Origin: an uncultured SAR86 cluster bacterium | Lineage (GTDB): Bacteria; Pseudomonadota; Gammaproteobacteria; Magnimaribacterales; D2472 | Reading direction: 5' to 3' | Assembly (NCBI GenBank): GCA_902631785.1 | Contig: CACOZT010000003.1 | Span: forward strand, 61,158-125,157 | Length of the DNA: 64,000 nt | Part shown: positions 27,902-37,976 of the stretch, piece by piece | How positions within the stretch are numbered: position 1 is the stretch's first letter | Layout: every line of letters starts with the position of its first letter | Made by a program: the position numbers and the translations under genes | The notes under the pieces: model-generated | Told to the model about the DNA's origin: nothing | Databases searched by the model: none | The model's input: the letters and a program-made list of their open reading frames with translations, nothing else

Positions 27902-28491
27902 AAAAAGGTTTTACACTTATTGAAGTTTTAGTATCTTTGATCATTCTTTCAATGATCGCCGTTATTTCATCAAATATACTGCAATCATCTTTGAAAACAG
28001 AACGTCTTTCATCAGACAGACTACAATCAGCAAGAAAACTAAATTTTTCCTCAATCACACTCAAGCGAGACATAAGACAAATTATTAATGTTCCACTGCG
28101 AGATTTTTATGGCAATCAGATTAATGGAACATTTATTGGAAATAATACAGATAATATAATGACCTTTAATACAAAAATTAAATCTATATCAAACGATATA
28201 TCACCTATAAAAAGAGTCGAATACCAACTTGATGATAACAGACTCATCAGAAAACAATTTTATTCTTCTAATCCATATGACATAGATGAAAATATTAAAA
28301 CTGTTTTGATTGAAGATGTATCAGACTTAGATCTCAGATTTATGTATCAAGGTACATGGTATGAAAGATGGCCATCGGTACCAATAACTGAAAGAAAAAT
28401 ACCTACATTAATAAAAGTAGAATTTACCAAAAATAAAAAAGATTATGTATGGATAATCGAACCTAATATTGATTATGAATTCAAGAACTAG
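27898..28491 (+). CDS. gspJ: T2SS pseudopilin GspJ
   Basis: KKGFTLIEVLVSLIILSMIAVISSNIL; RVEYQLDDNRLIRKQF. Confidence 0.9.
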   Translation: MKKGFTLIEVLVSLIILSMIAVISSNILQSSLKTERLSSDRLQSARKLNFSSITLKRDIRQIINVPLRDFYGNQINGTFIGNNTDNIMTFNTKIKSISNDISPIKRVEYQLDDNRLIRKQFYSSNPYDIDENIKTVLIEDVSDLDLRFMYQGTWYERWPSVPITERKIPTLIKVEFTKNKKDYVWIIEPNIDYEFKN

Positions 28492-29443
28492 AGGCATAGT
28501 TTTAATTTCTATTTTATTGATAGTACTCTTACTATCCTCGGTTGCAGTTTTATTTGGTAACAAATATTTTTTATCCCTCAAAAGAGCAGAGTACATTGAG
28601 TTTCAGACGCTATCTTTGAATATTTTTAGAAATATTGAAGCACTATCAAAAGAAAAAATTGAAAAAGAACTTAAATTTAACCGAAGCAAAATTTCAAAAA
28701 ATAATCCAATTCTAAAAGATAATTTTTATTTTAATCTTAATGGAGCAGATATCTTTGGAAAAATATCAGATGCTAGTAATTGTCTTAATATAAATTCTAT
28801 CGTGATTATTAATGAAGGTGAATTTATTGAAAATGAGAATTCTATTGCATCAATCAGAAAAATACTTTCGTTAAATAAAGTTGATAATAATATTATTGAG
28901 GAAATTATAGATCAGACCATTGATTGGATTGATTATGATTCAAATCCTAGGGCTTATGGCCTTGAAGATTATTATTACTCTGGACCTCTTCATAATCCAA
29001 AAGAATATACTGGAATGAGATTGATGGTCTCAATAGATGAATTAAAAAGTATTCCAGCGGTAAAACAAATTGATTGGGCAATAATTCAAAGAAATTTTTG
29101 TGCTATTCCTGAAGCTGGCCAAATATCTCTTAACATTAATACTCTTAATTTAAAGGATGCTTATTTATTAAGCTCCTTATTTCCAAATATATCCTTACAA
29201 GAGGCTGAATATATTCTGGACAATATTCCAGAGTCAGGCTTCGATGATTTAATTAACTTTAAAAATAATTTTCCTGATATGAATTTTGATAATGCATACG
29301 GAGAGATCAAATTTAATTCAAATATTTATGAAATTAATACAGAAATAATTTTTGAAGATTTTGCATCATCTTCAAAAAGTAAAATAATTTATGAGGGTAA
29401 TAATAATGGTTTTATTATCTCAAGAATTTATAATGGAATTTGA
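28469..29443 (+). CDS. gspK: T2SS protein GspK
   Basis: TRGIVLISILLIVLLLSSVAV; DASNCLNINSIV; IDQTIDWIDYDSNPRAYGLEDYYY. Confidence 0.92.
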   Translation: MIMNSRTRGIVLISILLIVLLLSSVAVLFGNKYFLSLKRAEYIEFQTLSLNIFRNIEALSKEKIEKELKFNRSKISKNNPILKDNFYFNLNGADIFGKISDASNCLNINSIVIINEGEFIENENSIASIRKILSLNKVDNNIIEEIIDQTIDWIDYDSNPRAYGLEDYYYSGPLHNPKEYTGMRLMVSIDELKSIPAVKQIDWAIIQRNFCAIPEAGQISLNINTLNLKDAYLLSSLFPNISLQEAEYILDNIPESGFDDLINFKNNFPDMNFDNAYGEIKFNSNIYEINTEIIFEDFASSSKSKIIYEGNNNGFIISRIYNGI

Positions 29444-30600
29444 TGAATACGATTGTTGCATATCCTGATAGTTTAAGTTTTAGTAATGGTAAATATCATC
29501 ACAGTTCTGACAATTACAAACAAACAAACACTTTTTCAAATTTAAATGAATTTGATTCTTTAAGTCAAAAAGATACTTTTATTTATCTTGTTCCATCTTC
29601 AATAATAAGCAGCTATGTTTTTGAGAATAATCAGAATCTTTCAAAACAAAATAATCTAGCTAATTTCATATCAGATATTGATTCATTTATCGTAGACGAT
29701 ATCTCAAAGAACGAATTTTTTATTTTTAATGAGAATAGTTTTGTTGTTAATAAAACATTGTATGAAGAACTAAATACCATGTTAAATAAATTGAATTGCA
29801 AAGTTCTAGTTTTACCAGATTATTTTTTAAATAGACAATTCGGAAAAGATACTATTACAGAATTTAATAATAAGTTTTTATTTTCCTTCAAAAATGGTAC
29901 CGGTAGTTCAATAGAACATGATTCATTAAATCAATATATTGAAACTGTGAAAATTAATTATCCAGATTTTGATCCAATTATTTATTGTGATAGTGATGTG
30001 AAGGACTTGAAAACATTTAAGATCAGAAAAAAATTTAATATCTCTGATTTCGTTAAGAATAAAAATGATAAAGAACCAAATTTATTTAAGTTTGAAGTCT
30101 CTATTAAAAATATTTTTAATAAACTTAATTTCACGAGAATGGAGTTATATTTATGTACATTCCTAATATTTTGTTCTTTGTCTCTTCCTTACTTATTTGT
30201 ATCTCAAAATAATAAGCAAATAAGCATCTACGAATCAGAAACCTTTAATATTTTTAAAGCAATAGATAAAAATACTAATAGAGTAGTGACTCCAAAGATT
30301 CAAATAGATCAACTTATTAATCAAATATCTCTTATTCCATTAGCAGAAATAGATAATCCTATTTCAAATTTTAGTAACTTAAACTTTTTGGTTTCTCTTG
30401 GTGAAAATTATCTTAAAAGTGTAGATATAGATTTTAATTCAAATGAGGCAGTATTATCTTTAGAAGGCCTACCAGAGATTCAATATCGATTGATTAAAAA
30501 TACTGTTGGAAGTTTAAATGTCGAAATTATAGGTGAGAATGTAGCTTCAAATGAAAATTTGATTTCTGGTGAGATTAAGATTGGATTTTACAATGAATAA
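29440..30600 (+). CDS. gspL: T2SS protein GspL
   Basis: Position; cytoplasmic actin-like N-domain then single TM and periplasmic domain. Confidence 0.8.
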   Translation: MMNTIVAYPDSLSFSNGKYHHSSDNYKQTNTFSNLNEFDSLSQKDTFIYLVPSSIISSYVFENNQNLSKQNNLANFISDIDSFIVDDISKNEFFIFNENSFVVNKTLYEELNTMLNKLNCKVLVLPDYFLNRQFGKDTITEFNNKFLFSFKNGTGSSIEHDSLNQYIETVKINYPDFDPIIYCDSDVKDLKTFKIRKKFNISDFVKNKNDKEPNLFKFEVSIKNIFNKLNFTRMELYLCTFLIFCSLSLPYLFVSQNNKQISIYESETFNIFKAIDKNTNRVVTPKIQIDQLINQISLIPLAEIDNPISNFSNLNFLVSLGENYLKSVDIDFNSNEAVLSLEGLPEIQYRLIKNTVGSLNVEIIGENVASNENLISGEIKIGFYNE

Positions 30601-31042
30601 TTTTTTGAATAACTTAAATAATAGAGAAAGAAATTTAATAATGGCTGCTTTATTAATGGTTGTTACTTTAATATTATTTTTTATTGTCAGTAATACAATT
30701 CAGTCCTTGAATTTTTCATCAAAAAAACTTGATAAAGCTAAATCTGATTATGAATACGTAGCTCTAAAAGCTCAACAACTTAGTAATTTATTAATTAATC
30801 AGTCAAATGATCCATCTGAGATCGAATCATTTATAGAGAACTCGTTAGACTTAGATATAAAAAATCTTGAAGTAGCTAATATTGATGAGTACCTAAAAAT
30901 TTCTTTTGAAACAAAAAATTTACAGGAATCTTTCTCTGTTTCAGACAAGATAGCTTTTATGTTAGAAAAAGATTTTAGTAAAGTAACTTATTCAAAAAAC
31001 GAGAAGGGATCTTTTACAGAGCTTTTTATTATCAATCCTTAA
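30593..31042 (+). CDS. gspM: T2SS protein GspM
   Basis: NNLNNRERNLIMAALLMVVTLILFFIV short TM protein after GspL. Confidence 0.8.
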   Translation: MNNFLNNLNNRERNLIMAALLMVVTLILFFIVSNTIQSLNFSSKKLDKAKSDYEYVALKAQQLSNLLINQSNDPSEIESFIENSLDLDIKNLEVANIDEYLKISFETKNLQESFSVSDKIAFMLEKDFSKVTYSKNEKGSFTELFIINP

Positions 31043-31050
31043 ATTTAACT

Positions 31051-31914
31051 TCATTTTTCGTTATATATTGATATTTTTTTTGAATAAATTTCATGGAAAA
31101 TTTTAACTGCAATTGAATCAGACACCCCCCACTTAGTTGATTGTATAGTTTTAATGTCTAATTTTTTAATAATCTTTTCATAGATTTTTAATGCAAAATC
31201 AATGACGTCAGCTCTGTCACTCGCAAACCCAAACTCATTAATTTTTTCCTCTATTTTAAGATTTCTTAGATGCTTATATTTTTTTAAAAAATCGTCAGTT
31301 TTCATTTTTTTTGATTTATTTGCATTTAAAAAGGCTTTGATGTTACCTCCAACTCCTATAATTTCTTTTATATCACTGAATTGGCTTAACCATTTATCCA
31401 TTCTTTCCCATTCATTTTTTTCATCTTTTTTAAGCATCAACCTAACAGCACCTAATTGAAATGATTGAAATGAATGAATTGAGTTGTCGTAAATATATAT
31501 CTCAGTACTTCCACCACCAACATCAACATACATTTTGTTTCTTTCTTTTTGAGCTTTTGGATGAAAACTTATTAATTGAGCCTCTTCAAGACCTGAAATT
31601 ATTCTAATTGGATGTTCAATTTTATTTTCTATATATCTTCTTGCATCTTCAGAATTTGAGGTATTTCTTAGAGCGCTAGTTGCCACTATTTCATATTGAC
31701 TAATCCCGTCTTTTATAAATTTTTTTTGATATTTTTTTAAAGTATGTGTTAACTCTTTTAGTTTTTTTTCAGATAATTTCCCTTTTTTGAATACTTCTGC
31801 ACCAAGTCGAATTGGTGAGCGAATTCCATCAATATACTTAATTGAGGTGGGTGTTGTTTTAAAAATCTTAGATTTAACTGCGTTAGTTCCTATATCAACT
31901 GATGCAATCTTCAT
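31051..31914 (-). CDS. ppx: Ppx/GppA family phosphatase (exopolyphosphatase-like)
   Basis: IASVDIGTNAVKSKIF; TSALRNTSNSEDARRYIE; MYVDVGGGSTEIYIYD. Confidence 0.9.
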   Translation of the reverse strand: MKIASVDIGTNAVKSKIFKTTPTSIKYIDGIRSPIRLGAEVFKKGKLSEKKLKELTHTLKKYQKKFIKDGISQYEIVATSALRNTSNSEDARRYIENKIEHPIRIISGLEEAQLISFHPKAQKERNKMYVDVGGGSTEIYIYDNSIHSFQSFQLGAVRLMLKKDEKNEWERMDKWLSQFSDIKEIIGVGGNIKAFLNANKSKKMKTDDFLKKYKHLRNLKIEEKINEFGFASDRADVIDFALKIYEKIIKKLDIKTIQSTKWGVSDSIAVKIFHEIYSKKISIYNEK

Positions 31915-32750
31915 GAATTATCACTGTATTTGCTGATAATCATGAATTGATCATATGAAAGATTATCGAATTGCACACCTTCTAAATTGGATGAATAATT
32001 GTTAAGGGATTTAGACCATTTTGTTGGCTTAAGTATCTTTTTGCCTTCATATTCTGTTTTAATCAAGAGGTATCTAAGTGATGTTAGTCTTGCAATCATC
32101 TTATTATTAGAATTGATAGAGACCCATGGACTATTATCGGTACTTGTTTGATTAAACATTTGCTCTTTGTATAAGGTGAATGCATTCCACTTAGTTATAA
32201 TTTTTTCATCGTTTTTTGAAAGCTTCCAATATTTTAATTCTGAATTCTTTCTTGCCTTCATTCGTATCTCTTGTTGATCTTTAGATAAAGAAAAATAAAA
32301 CTTTGTTAGTTCAACTCCATTATCCATTTGTTCATCTTCCCATTTATTAACTTTTTTCATAAAAGTTCTATATTGATTTTCAGAGCAATAACCCATAATC
32401 GGTTCTGTAATTGCACGTGTATACCAGGAACGGTCTAGGAACGAAATTTCTCCTCTGCGTGGTAATGCTTTTTTCCACCTTTGGAACCAATGCGAGGATT
32501 CCCATTTGGTTGGAATACCAAGTTGAACATAGTTAAAGTGTTGAGGTCTTAAATATTCAGAAAAAAATCGAATAGCAGTACTCTTTCCTGCAGTGTCCCT
32601 TCCTTCAAAAATAATACATAACTTTCTATTATTTTTAATAACATCTTCTTGAAGCTTTAGTAACTCAATTCTTAATCTTCTTTTTTCACGATCATACGCT
32701 TTAGCATCTAAACTTTTGTACTCACTTTGATCTAAAGAAATAAGACTCAT
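31911..32750 (-). CDS. ppk2: Polyphosphate kinase 2 family protein
   Basis: LCIIFEGRDTAGKSTAIRFFSEYLRPQ Walker A; RRGEISFLDRSWYTRA; TKWNAFTLYKEQMF. Confidence 0.93.
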   Translation of the reverse strand: MSLISLDQSEYKSLDAKAYDREKRRLRIELLKLQEDVIKNNRKLCIIFEGRDTAGKSTAIRFFSEYLRPQHFNYVQLGIPTKWESSHWFQRWKKALPRRGEISFLDRSWYTRAITEPIMGYCSENQYRTFMKKVNKWEDEQMDNGVELTKFYFSLSKDQQEIRMKARKNSELKYWKLSKNDEKIITKWNAFTLYKEQMFNQTSTDNSPWVSINSNNKMIARLTSLRYLLIKTEYEGKKILKPTKWSKSLNNYSSNLEGVQFDNLSYDQFMIISKYSDNS

Positions 32751-32833
32751 AATTATTCTTGGCTATTGATTGCTATATTTTACTATTCCTTATCAAAAAC
32801 TTCGTAAATAAATGACAAAACTTTAATCATTTA

Positions 32834-32850
32834 GTAACACTTTTGTAACA
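32834..32850 (-). promoter_or_regulatory. Weak Pho-box-like direct repeat in the ppk2/pit divergent promoter region
   Basis: Minus strand TGTTACAAAAGTGTTAC (11-bp period). Confidence 0.35.
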
Positions 32851-32896
32851 TTACTTAAGTTAAATAGAACATGTAAATTAATTACAAAAAAATATT

Positions 32897-34144
32897 ATGG
32901 AAAATTTATTTTTAGACCCGACGATTATATTGTTAATTGCAGCTTTTGCTGGTTTCTTTATGGCTTTTGGTATTGGAGCAAATGATGTTGCTAATGCTAT
33001 GGGAACTTCTGTAGGAAGTAAAGCTATTACATTTAGACAAGCAATATTTATAGCAGCTATTTTTGAGTTTCTTGGAGCTTATCTAGCAGGTGGTGAGGTC
33101 ACCTCAACTATAAGAAAAGGAATAGTCTCACCAGATTTATATATTGGACAAGAAAATATTTTTATAATCGGTATGATGTCAGCATTATTTGCTGCTGCTA
33201 CCTGGTTGCTATTAGCTAGCTCAAAGGGTTGGCCAGTTTCAACAACACATTCAATTGTGGGTTCGATAGTAGGTTTTGTTATTATCTCTATGGGCTTTGC
33301 ATCAGTTTCTTGGGGTAAAGTTGGAACTATCGCTGCTAGTTGGGTTGTTTCTCCTGCTGTATCTGGAACTATGGCATTTTTATTTTTCTTAAGTGCTAAA
33401 AAATTAATTTTAGACAGAAGAGATCCAGAACAAGCAGCAGTATCTTTGATACCTTTTTATGGGTTTTTTGTAGCAGTAATTATAGGTTTAGTAACTGCAA
33501 GAAAAGGATTGAAGCACGTAGGCTTACCACTAACAGACAACGAAGTTGTTCTAGTTACTATAGGTTTTGGAGTAGTTGTAACTATCGTAACTGCAATTTT
33601 ATTAAATTTAAATAAAGATAAAATTAAAGAATATGGTGTTGAATCAGCTTTTGCAGTTCTAATGATAGTAACTGCTTCAGCAATGGCCTTTGCACACGGA
33701 TCAAACGATGTTGCAAATGCTATTGGACCAATGTCAGCAATAATAAGTGTTGCCTCAGAAGGTGCAATAGGTGCTAAGGCAGCTGTTAGTCCATGGGTAT
33801 TGTTAATAGGTGGTATAGGTATTGTTTTTGGATTGGCAATGCTCGGTGGAAGAGTAATTAAGACAGTAGGCAGCAAGATTACTCATTTAACACCTAGTCT
33901 TGGTTTTTCTGCAGAAATGGCGGCAGCATCAACAGTTGTAGCTGCTACTTATATAGGATTTCCAATATCAACAACACATACATTAGTAGGTGCAGTTATA
34001 GGAGTTGGATTGGCAAAAGGTGTCTCTCATTTAGATCTTGGTTCTATTGGAAGAATTGTTCTTTCTTGGGTTGTAACAATCCCAGCTGGAGCAAGTCTAA
34101 CAATATTATTTTATTTTATATTAAAGACAGTTTTTGGGGTTTAA
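32897..34144 (+). CDS. pit: Inorganic phosphate transporter (PiT family)
   Basis: FGIGANDVANAMGTSVGSKAIT...; GWPVSTTHSIVGSIVGF; AHGSNDVANAIGP; PISTTHTLVGAVIGVG. Confidence 0.97.
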   Translation: MENLFLDPTIILLIAAFAGFFMAFGIGANDVANAMGTSVGSKAITFRQAIFIAAIFEFLGAYLAGGEVTSTIRKGIVSPDLYIGQENIFIIGMMSALFAAATWLLLASSKGWPVSTTHSIVGSIVGFVIISMGFASVSWGKVGTIAASWVVSPAVSGTMAFLFFLSAKKLILDRRDPEQAAVSLIPFYGFFVAVIIGLVTARKGLKHVGLPLTDNEVVLVTIGFGVVVTIVTAILLNLNKDKIKEYGVESAFAVLMIVTASAMAFAHGSNDVANAIGPMSAIISVASEGAIGAKAAVSPWVLLIGGIGIVFGLAMLGGRVIKTVGSKITHLTPSLGFSAEMAAASTVVAATYIGFPISTTHTLVGAVIGVGLAKGVSHLDLGSIGRIVLSWVVTIPAGASLTILFYFILKTVFGV

Positions 34145-34150
34145 ATCCAA

Positions 34151-35071
34151 ATGAAAATATTTAAGCTTTTAAGTACTACTCTAGCTGTTTTTTGTTTTTC
34201 TTCAGATCTACTTTCTGATATTACATTTTACGGAAAGATAAATACTAGTTATGAAAGCACTGATAAAAACTCTAAAACAGATACAGATTTTAAAAACAAT
34301 GCATCAAGATTAGGTGTTAAAGGTAAGTTTGATATTAACGATGGTCTAAAAATTTCTTTTCAAATTGAAAATGAGATTGATCCAACTGATGGAAGGTTTA
34401 GAGCTGATGGAGAAAAAGTCTTCAAAGAAAGAAACACATTTTTAGCGCTAGAAGGAAATTTTGGAAGACTGTTTGCTGGAACGCATGATACTGCTTTTAA
34501 AGTTGCACAATTAAAAGTTGATTTATTTAATGACACTAGAGCAGATATTAAATATTTATTCCAAGGTGAAAATAGGATGAATAGTTTTGTTGCTTATACA
34601 ACACCAGAACTAATTGGTGGCCTAAAAGTAACTATAAACTCTATTAGCCAATCAACAGGAACCTTTGAATCCTATTCAGTTAATTACTTAACCGGATCTG
34701 TAAAATTGGCGTTTGCTTTAGATTCAAACGGAAAGGGGTATGACAGTACAAGATTTACAACAATGTTTCCAATAGAATCACTTGGTGTTGATGTTGGTTT
34801 GATGTATCAATCATCTGAAAAAATTTCTACTGGAGTATCTGAAAATGGCCATCTTTTAAGTCTTAAAAAGAAAGTATCAGATAAGGGCAGTGTCTATCTT
34901 CAGACTGCTAGCTCAGATATAAAGTTAGAATCTGGCAAGCAAAACTCAATCGGATACGATTATAAAATATCTAAAATTGCTAAGGTCTTTTTTCACTATT
35001 CAGATTTAGAGAGTGATAAAACATCGAAGAATGCAGAATATGTATCTGTAGGATTTGAATATAAGTTTTAA
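34151..35071 (+). CDS. Outer-membrane porin (general/OprP-like)
   Basis: Signal peptide, FYGKINTSYESTDKN..., SRLGVKGKFDINDGLKISFQIENEID, terminal aromatic EYKF. Confidence 0.85.
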   Translation: MKIFKLLSTTLAVFCFSSDLLSDITFYGKINTSYESTDKNSKTDTDFKNNASRLGVKGKFDINDGLKISFQIENEIDPTDGRFRADGEKVFKERNTFLALEGNFGRLFAGTHDTAFKVAQLKVDLFNDTRADIKYLFQGENRMNSFVAYTTPELIGGLKVTINSISQSTGTFESYSVNYLTGSVKLAFALDSNGKGYDSTRFTTMFPIESLGVDVGLMYQSSEKISTGVSENGHLLSLKKKVSDKGSVYLQTASSDIKLESGKQNSIGYDYKISKIAKVFFHYSDLESDKTSKNAEYVSVGFEYKF

Positions 35072-35076
35072 TTTGC

Positions 35077-35100
35077 AAAAGGGGTTTATAGCCCCTTTTT
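35077..35100 (+). terminator. Intrinsic terminator after porin
   Basis: AAAAGGGG-TTTATAG-CCCCTTTTT. Confidence 0.8.
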
Positions 35101-35146
35101 ACATCAATCTGATTTACTTTTCTCAACATTTGTCCATAATAAATTT

Positions 35147-35743
35147 ATGGATCAAGCCCCTAAACAGGAAAGAAGTAGAAAAAGAATCGAAGTCATATTA
35201 ACTACTGCTGAAAATATTCTTTTAGAGAATGGTATTGATTCAGTCACAATTGCAAATATCTCAAAAACGTCAGGTTTAAAAAGGACTTCAACGTATAAAT
35301 TTTTTCAAACTCCTGAAGCTATTAAAGCTGCATTAGCAACTAAATATTTTATGGAATTATCAAAAGATTTTTCTAAAAGATCATCGGACATAAATACAGC
35401 TGAACTGTCAGTAATCGTCTTGAGAACTGTTGAAATTATTTATGATTATTTTTCATCTTCAATTGCTGCACAACAATTGGTTTTATCAAATACAACATCA
35501 CTACCAGTTACTAAAGAGCCTTTTCATGAACTGTCATCAAGTGTTCAAGAATTTATAGAAAGAAATATAGAACTTCCAGAGTTTTTTAATAACGATGGAG
35601 TTTTTAGAGTATTTACACAGATAATTATTTCAATTTTTTCTCTTAACACAAGAGAAAGCGGTATCTTAAACGAAGTTGGTAAAATTGAGGCCAATAGAGC
35701 AGCGCATGCATATATTCTAAATTGGGTTAATCAATCAAAATAA
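35147..35743 (+). CDS. TetR/AcrR family regulator
   Basis: KQERSRKRIEVILTTAENILLENGIDSVTIANISKTSGLKRTSTYKFFQTPEAI HTH. Confidence 0.85.
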   Translation: MDQAPKQERSRKRIEVILTTAENILLENGIDSVTIANISKTSGLKRTSTYKFFQTPEAIKAALATKYFMELSKDFSKRSSDINTAELSVIVLRTVEIIYDYFSSSIAAQQLVLSNTTSLPVTKEPFHELSSSVQEFIERNIELPEFFNNDGVFRVFTQIIISIFSLNTRESGILNEVGKIEANRAAHAYILNWVNQSK

Positions 35744-35747
35744 ATGA

Positions 35748-36803
35748 ATGTTGATTAAAAAATTAAATCTACTGTTAATAATTTTCGTATTTATTAGTAA
35801 TGTTAATGTTTATGCCTCAAAGCAATTTTCAGTTTCTGCTTTATTTGAAACACCCCAAGTTAAAATAAATGGAAACGCAGATGATCCAGCAATTTGGTTC
35901 AATGAGACAAATCCAGGCTTATCAATAATATTTGGGACTGATAAATATAATGGTATTTATTCATATAACTTAAAAGGCGAAATTATTGGCTTTTCTGAGT
36001 CTGGAAGCATAAATAATATTGACTTAAGGACTTACAAAGACAGTACATATATAGTTGGAACTGATACATCAACAAATAAAATATACTTATGGAAATATAA
36101 GAACTCTTATTTGCATAAAAAATCAAAAGAAGGCAGTTTTAGTATAGATGAAACGCCTCACTATTCTGATGAGGTTAACTTTCTTGCATATGGAGTATGC
36201 GCAGGCTTGATTGATGATCAATTTATTTCATTTGTTACAGAGGCAAAAGGACCTAGAGTAAGGCTATGGAAGTTTTCTGAAAACAATCTTAACTTCGTAA
36301 ACACTTTTAATAATAACAATGCTTCAGAATCAGAAGGTTGCGCCGTAGATGATGAAAATAAAAAACTTTTTATTTCTGAAGAAAACCAAAGAGGTGTATT
36401 AAGATCCTATTCTCTTACAAAAGACTTGGAGCTTAGTAATAAGATTAGAATTGATGATAGAAGTGGGAATATTGTTGGAGATCCTGAAGGATTAGCAATA
36501 TTAAAAACATCGCAAACTAACGGTTACCTCATTGCATCTTCACAAGGTAATAATACATTTAATATATATGATAGAACTGAACCACATGCATATGTTGGAT
36601 CTTTCCAAATAAAAGAAAACAATTCTATTGATGGAGTTTCAGATACCGATGGTTTAGAAATTGTTAATACTTTTTTAAATAGCGATTTTGCAGAGGGCTT
36701 ATTGGTTGTGCAAGACGGAAAAAATACTGGTGAAAATACCATACCTAAAGAGAATTTTAAATTATTATCTCTTTCAGAAATTAAACAATATTTAACTTTT
36801 TAA
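35748..36803 (+). CDS. Secreted 3-phytase (beta-propeller)
   Basis: NADDPAIWFNETNPGLSIIFGTDKYNGIYSYNLKG; EGCAVDDENKKLFISEENQRGV; DPEGLAIL; VSDTDGLEIV; GLLVVQDG. Confidence 0.92.
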   Translation: MLIKKLNLLLIIFVFISNVNVYASKQFSVSALFETPQVKINGNADDPAIWFNETNPGLSIIFGTDKYNGIYSYNLKGEIIGFSESGSINNIDLRTYKDSTYIVGTDTSTNKIYLWKYKNSYLHKKSKEGSFSIDETPHYSDEVNFLAYGVCAGLIDDQFISFVTEAKGPRVRLWKFSENNLNFVNTFNNNNASESEGCAVDDENKKLFISEENQRGVLRSYSLTKDLELSNKIRIDDRSGNIVGDPEGLAILKTSQTNGYLIASSQGNNTFNIYDRTEPHAYVGSFQIKENNSIDGVSDTDGLEIVNTFLNSDFAEGLLVVQDGKNTGENTIPKENFKLLSLSEIKQYLTF

Positions 36804-37911
36804 TAAAATCAATAATATCTGCCGAAAGTGACTCAGGTTGCTCTAAGGCTGCAAAATGTCCACCTTTGTGAGTATTCCATTGAACTACATTATAGATTTC
36901 TTCAGCCCATGCTCTTGGAGGTGCAATCAAGTCTCTTTCAAAAACTGCGCCTGCCATAGGTTGCTTTATGTTCTCAAAAGAAAATCCTAAGTCTCCATTT
37001 TCTTTATACAACCTTGTTGATGAAGTTATTGATTCACTAAACCAATATAAAGAAACTATTGCCAAAACCTCATCATCTGAAACAACTAGTTTATTCTCTT
37101 CACCATCAAACCAGCCATAAAACTTCTCTACAATCCAAGCAGCCAGTCCAATAGGAGAGTCATTTAAGCCATAACCAAGTGTTTGTGGTTTTGTTTTTTG
37201 TATCTCATAGTATCCAACTCCTTGTTCTTTATATTTTTCATAATTTGCCATTAATTTTTGTTCTTCTTGTGAGGTATTTTCTAATGGATCTTTATCAGCA
37301 GGTGGCCAAGCAATAATCATATTAAGGTGAATGCCAATACAATGATTTGGATAAAGTTCAGCCATCCATTTGCTTATGGTAGCTCCCCAGTCACCACCTT
37401 GAACAATATATTTATCATATCCAAGAGCTATTAAGAGCTCATGCTGCAAAATAGCAATCTGTTTGGAATCCATACCAACTTCTTTTGGTTTATCGGAAAA
37501 TCCAAATCCTGGCAGAGAAGGGCAAATAATATCAATTGGTATATCAGAGTTTTTTTGAATTATTGGTATTATTTTTAAAAATTCCTGGATGCTTCCAGGC
37601 CATCCATGAGTCATTACTAGTGGAATAGCATTGTCTTTTTTTGACTTTGAATGAAGAAAATGAAGTTTAAGTCCTGACTTAGTTGTATATCTGTAGCTAC
37701 CAATGTCATTAATCTTCTTTTCATGATCTCGCCAATTAAATTCATTTCGCCAATAGTTTGTTAGTTCTTTTAAGAAATTAAGATCCGTTCCATGAGACCA
37801 TCTATGATTTATTTCATCAGGCCATCTTGTTAGATCTATCTTTTTATTTAGTAAATCAATATCTTTTTCAGATACTTTAACTTCAAATTCTTCTATATTT
37901 TTCATAAGCAA
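36781..37911 (-). CDS. Epoxide hydrolase family protein (EHN domain, alpha/beta hydrolase)
   Basis: INHRWSHGTDLNFLKELTNYWRNEFNWRDHEKKIN N-domain; MTHGWPGSIQEF; VQGGDWGATIS; KGGHFAALEQPE. Confidence 0.95.
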   Translation of the reverse strand: MLMKNIEEFEVKVSEKDIDLLNKKIDLTRWPDEINHRWSHGTDLNFLKELTNYWRNEFNWRDHEKKINDIGSYRYTTKSGLKLHFLHSKSKKDNAIPLVMTHGWPGSIQEFLKIIPIIQKNSDIPIDIICPSLPGFGFSDKPKEVGMDSKQIAILQHELLIALGYDKYIVQGGDWGATISKWMAELYPNHCIGIHLNMIIAWPPADKDPLENTSQEEQKLMANYEKYKEQGVGYYEIQKTKPQTLGYGLNDSPIGLAAWIVEKFYGWFDGEENKLVVSDDEVLAIVSLYWFSESITSSTRLYKENGDLGFSFENIKQPMAGAVFERDLIAPPRAWAEEIYNVVQWNTHKGGHFAALEQPESLSADIIDFIKKLNIV

Positions 37912-37976
37912 TTAATTAGTTTAATTTATATCACACCTTAAATATATTGAAGTAAAATATCTTTTTTTAATTACAT

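Noticed and set aside
33457-33876. 139-aa antisense ORF inside pit
   Set aside because: Low-complexity shadow of the PiT repeats on the opposite strand; the sense gene is well supported.
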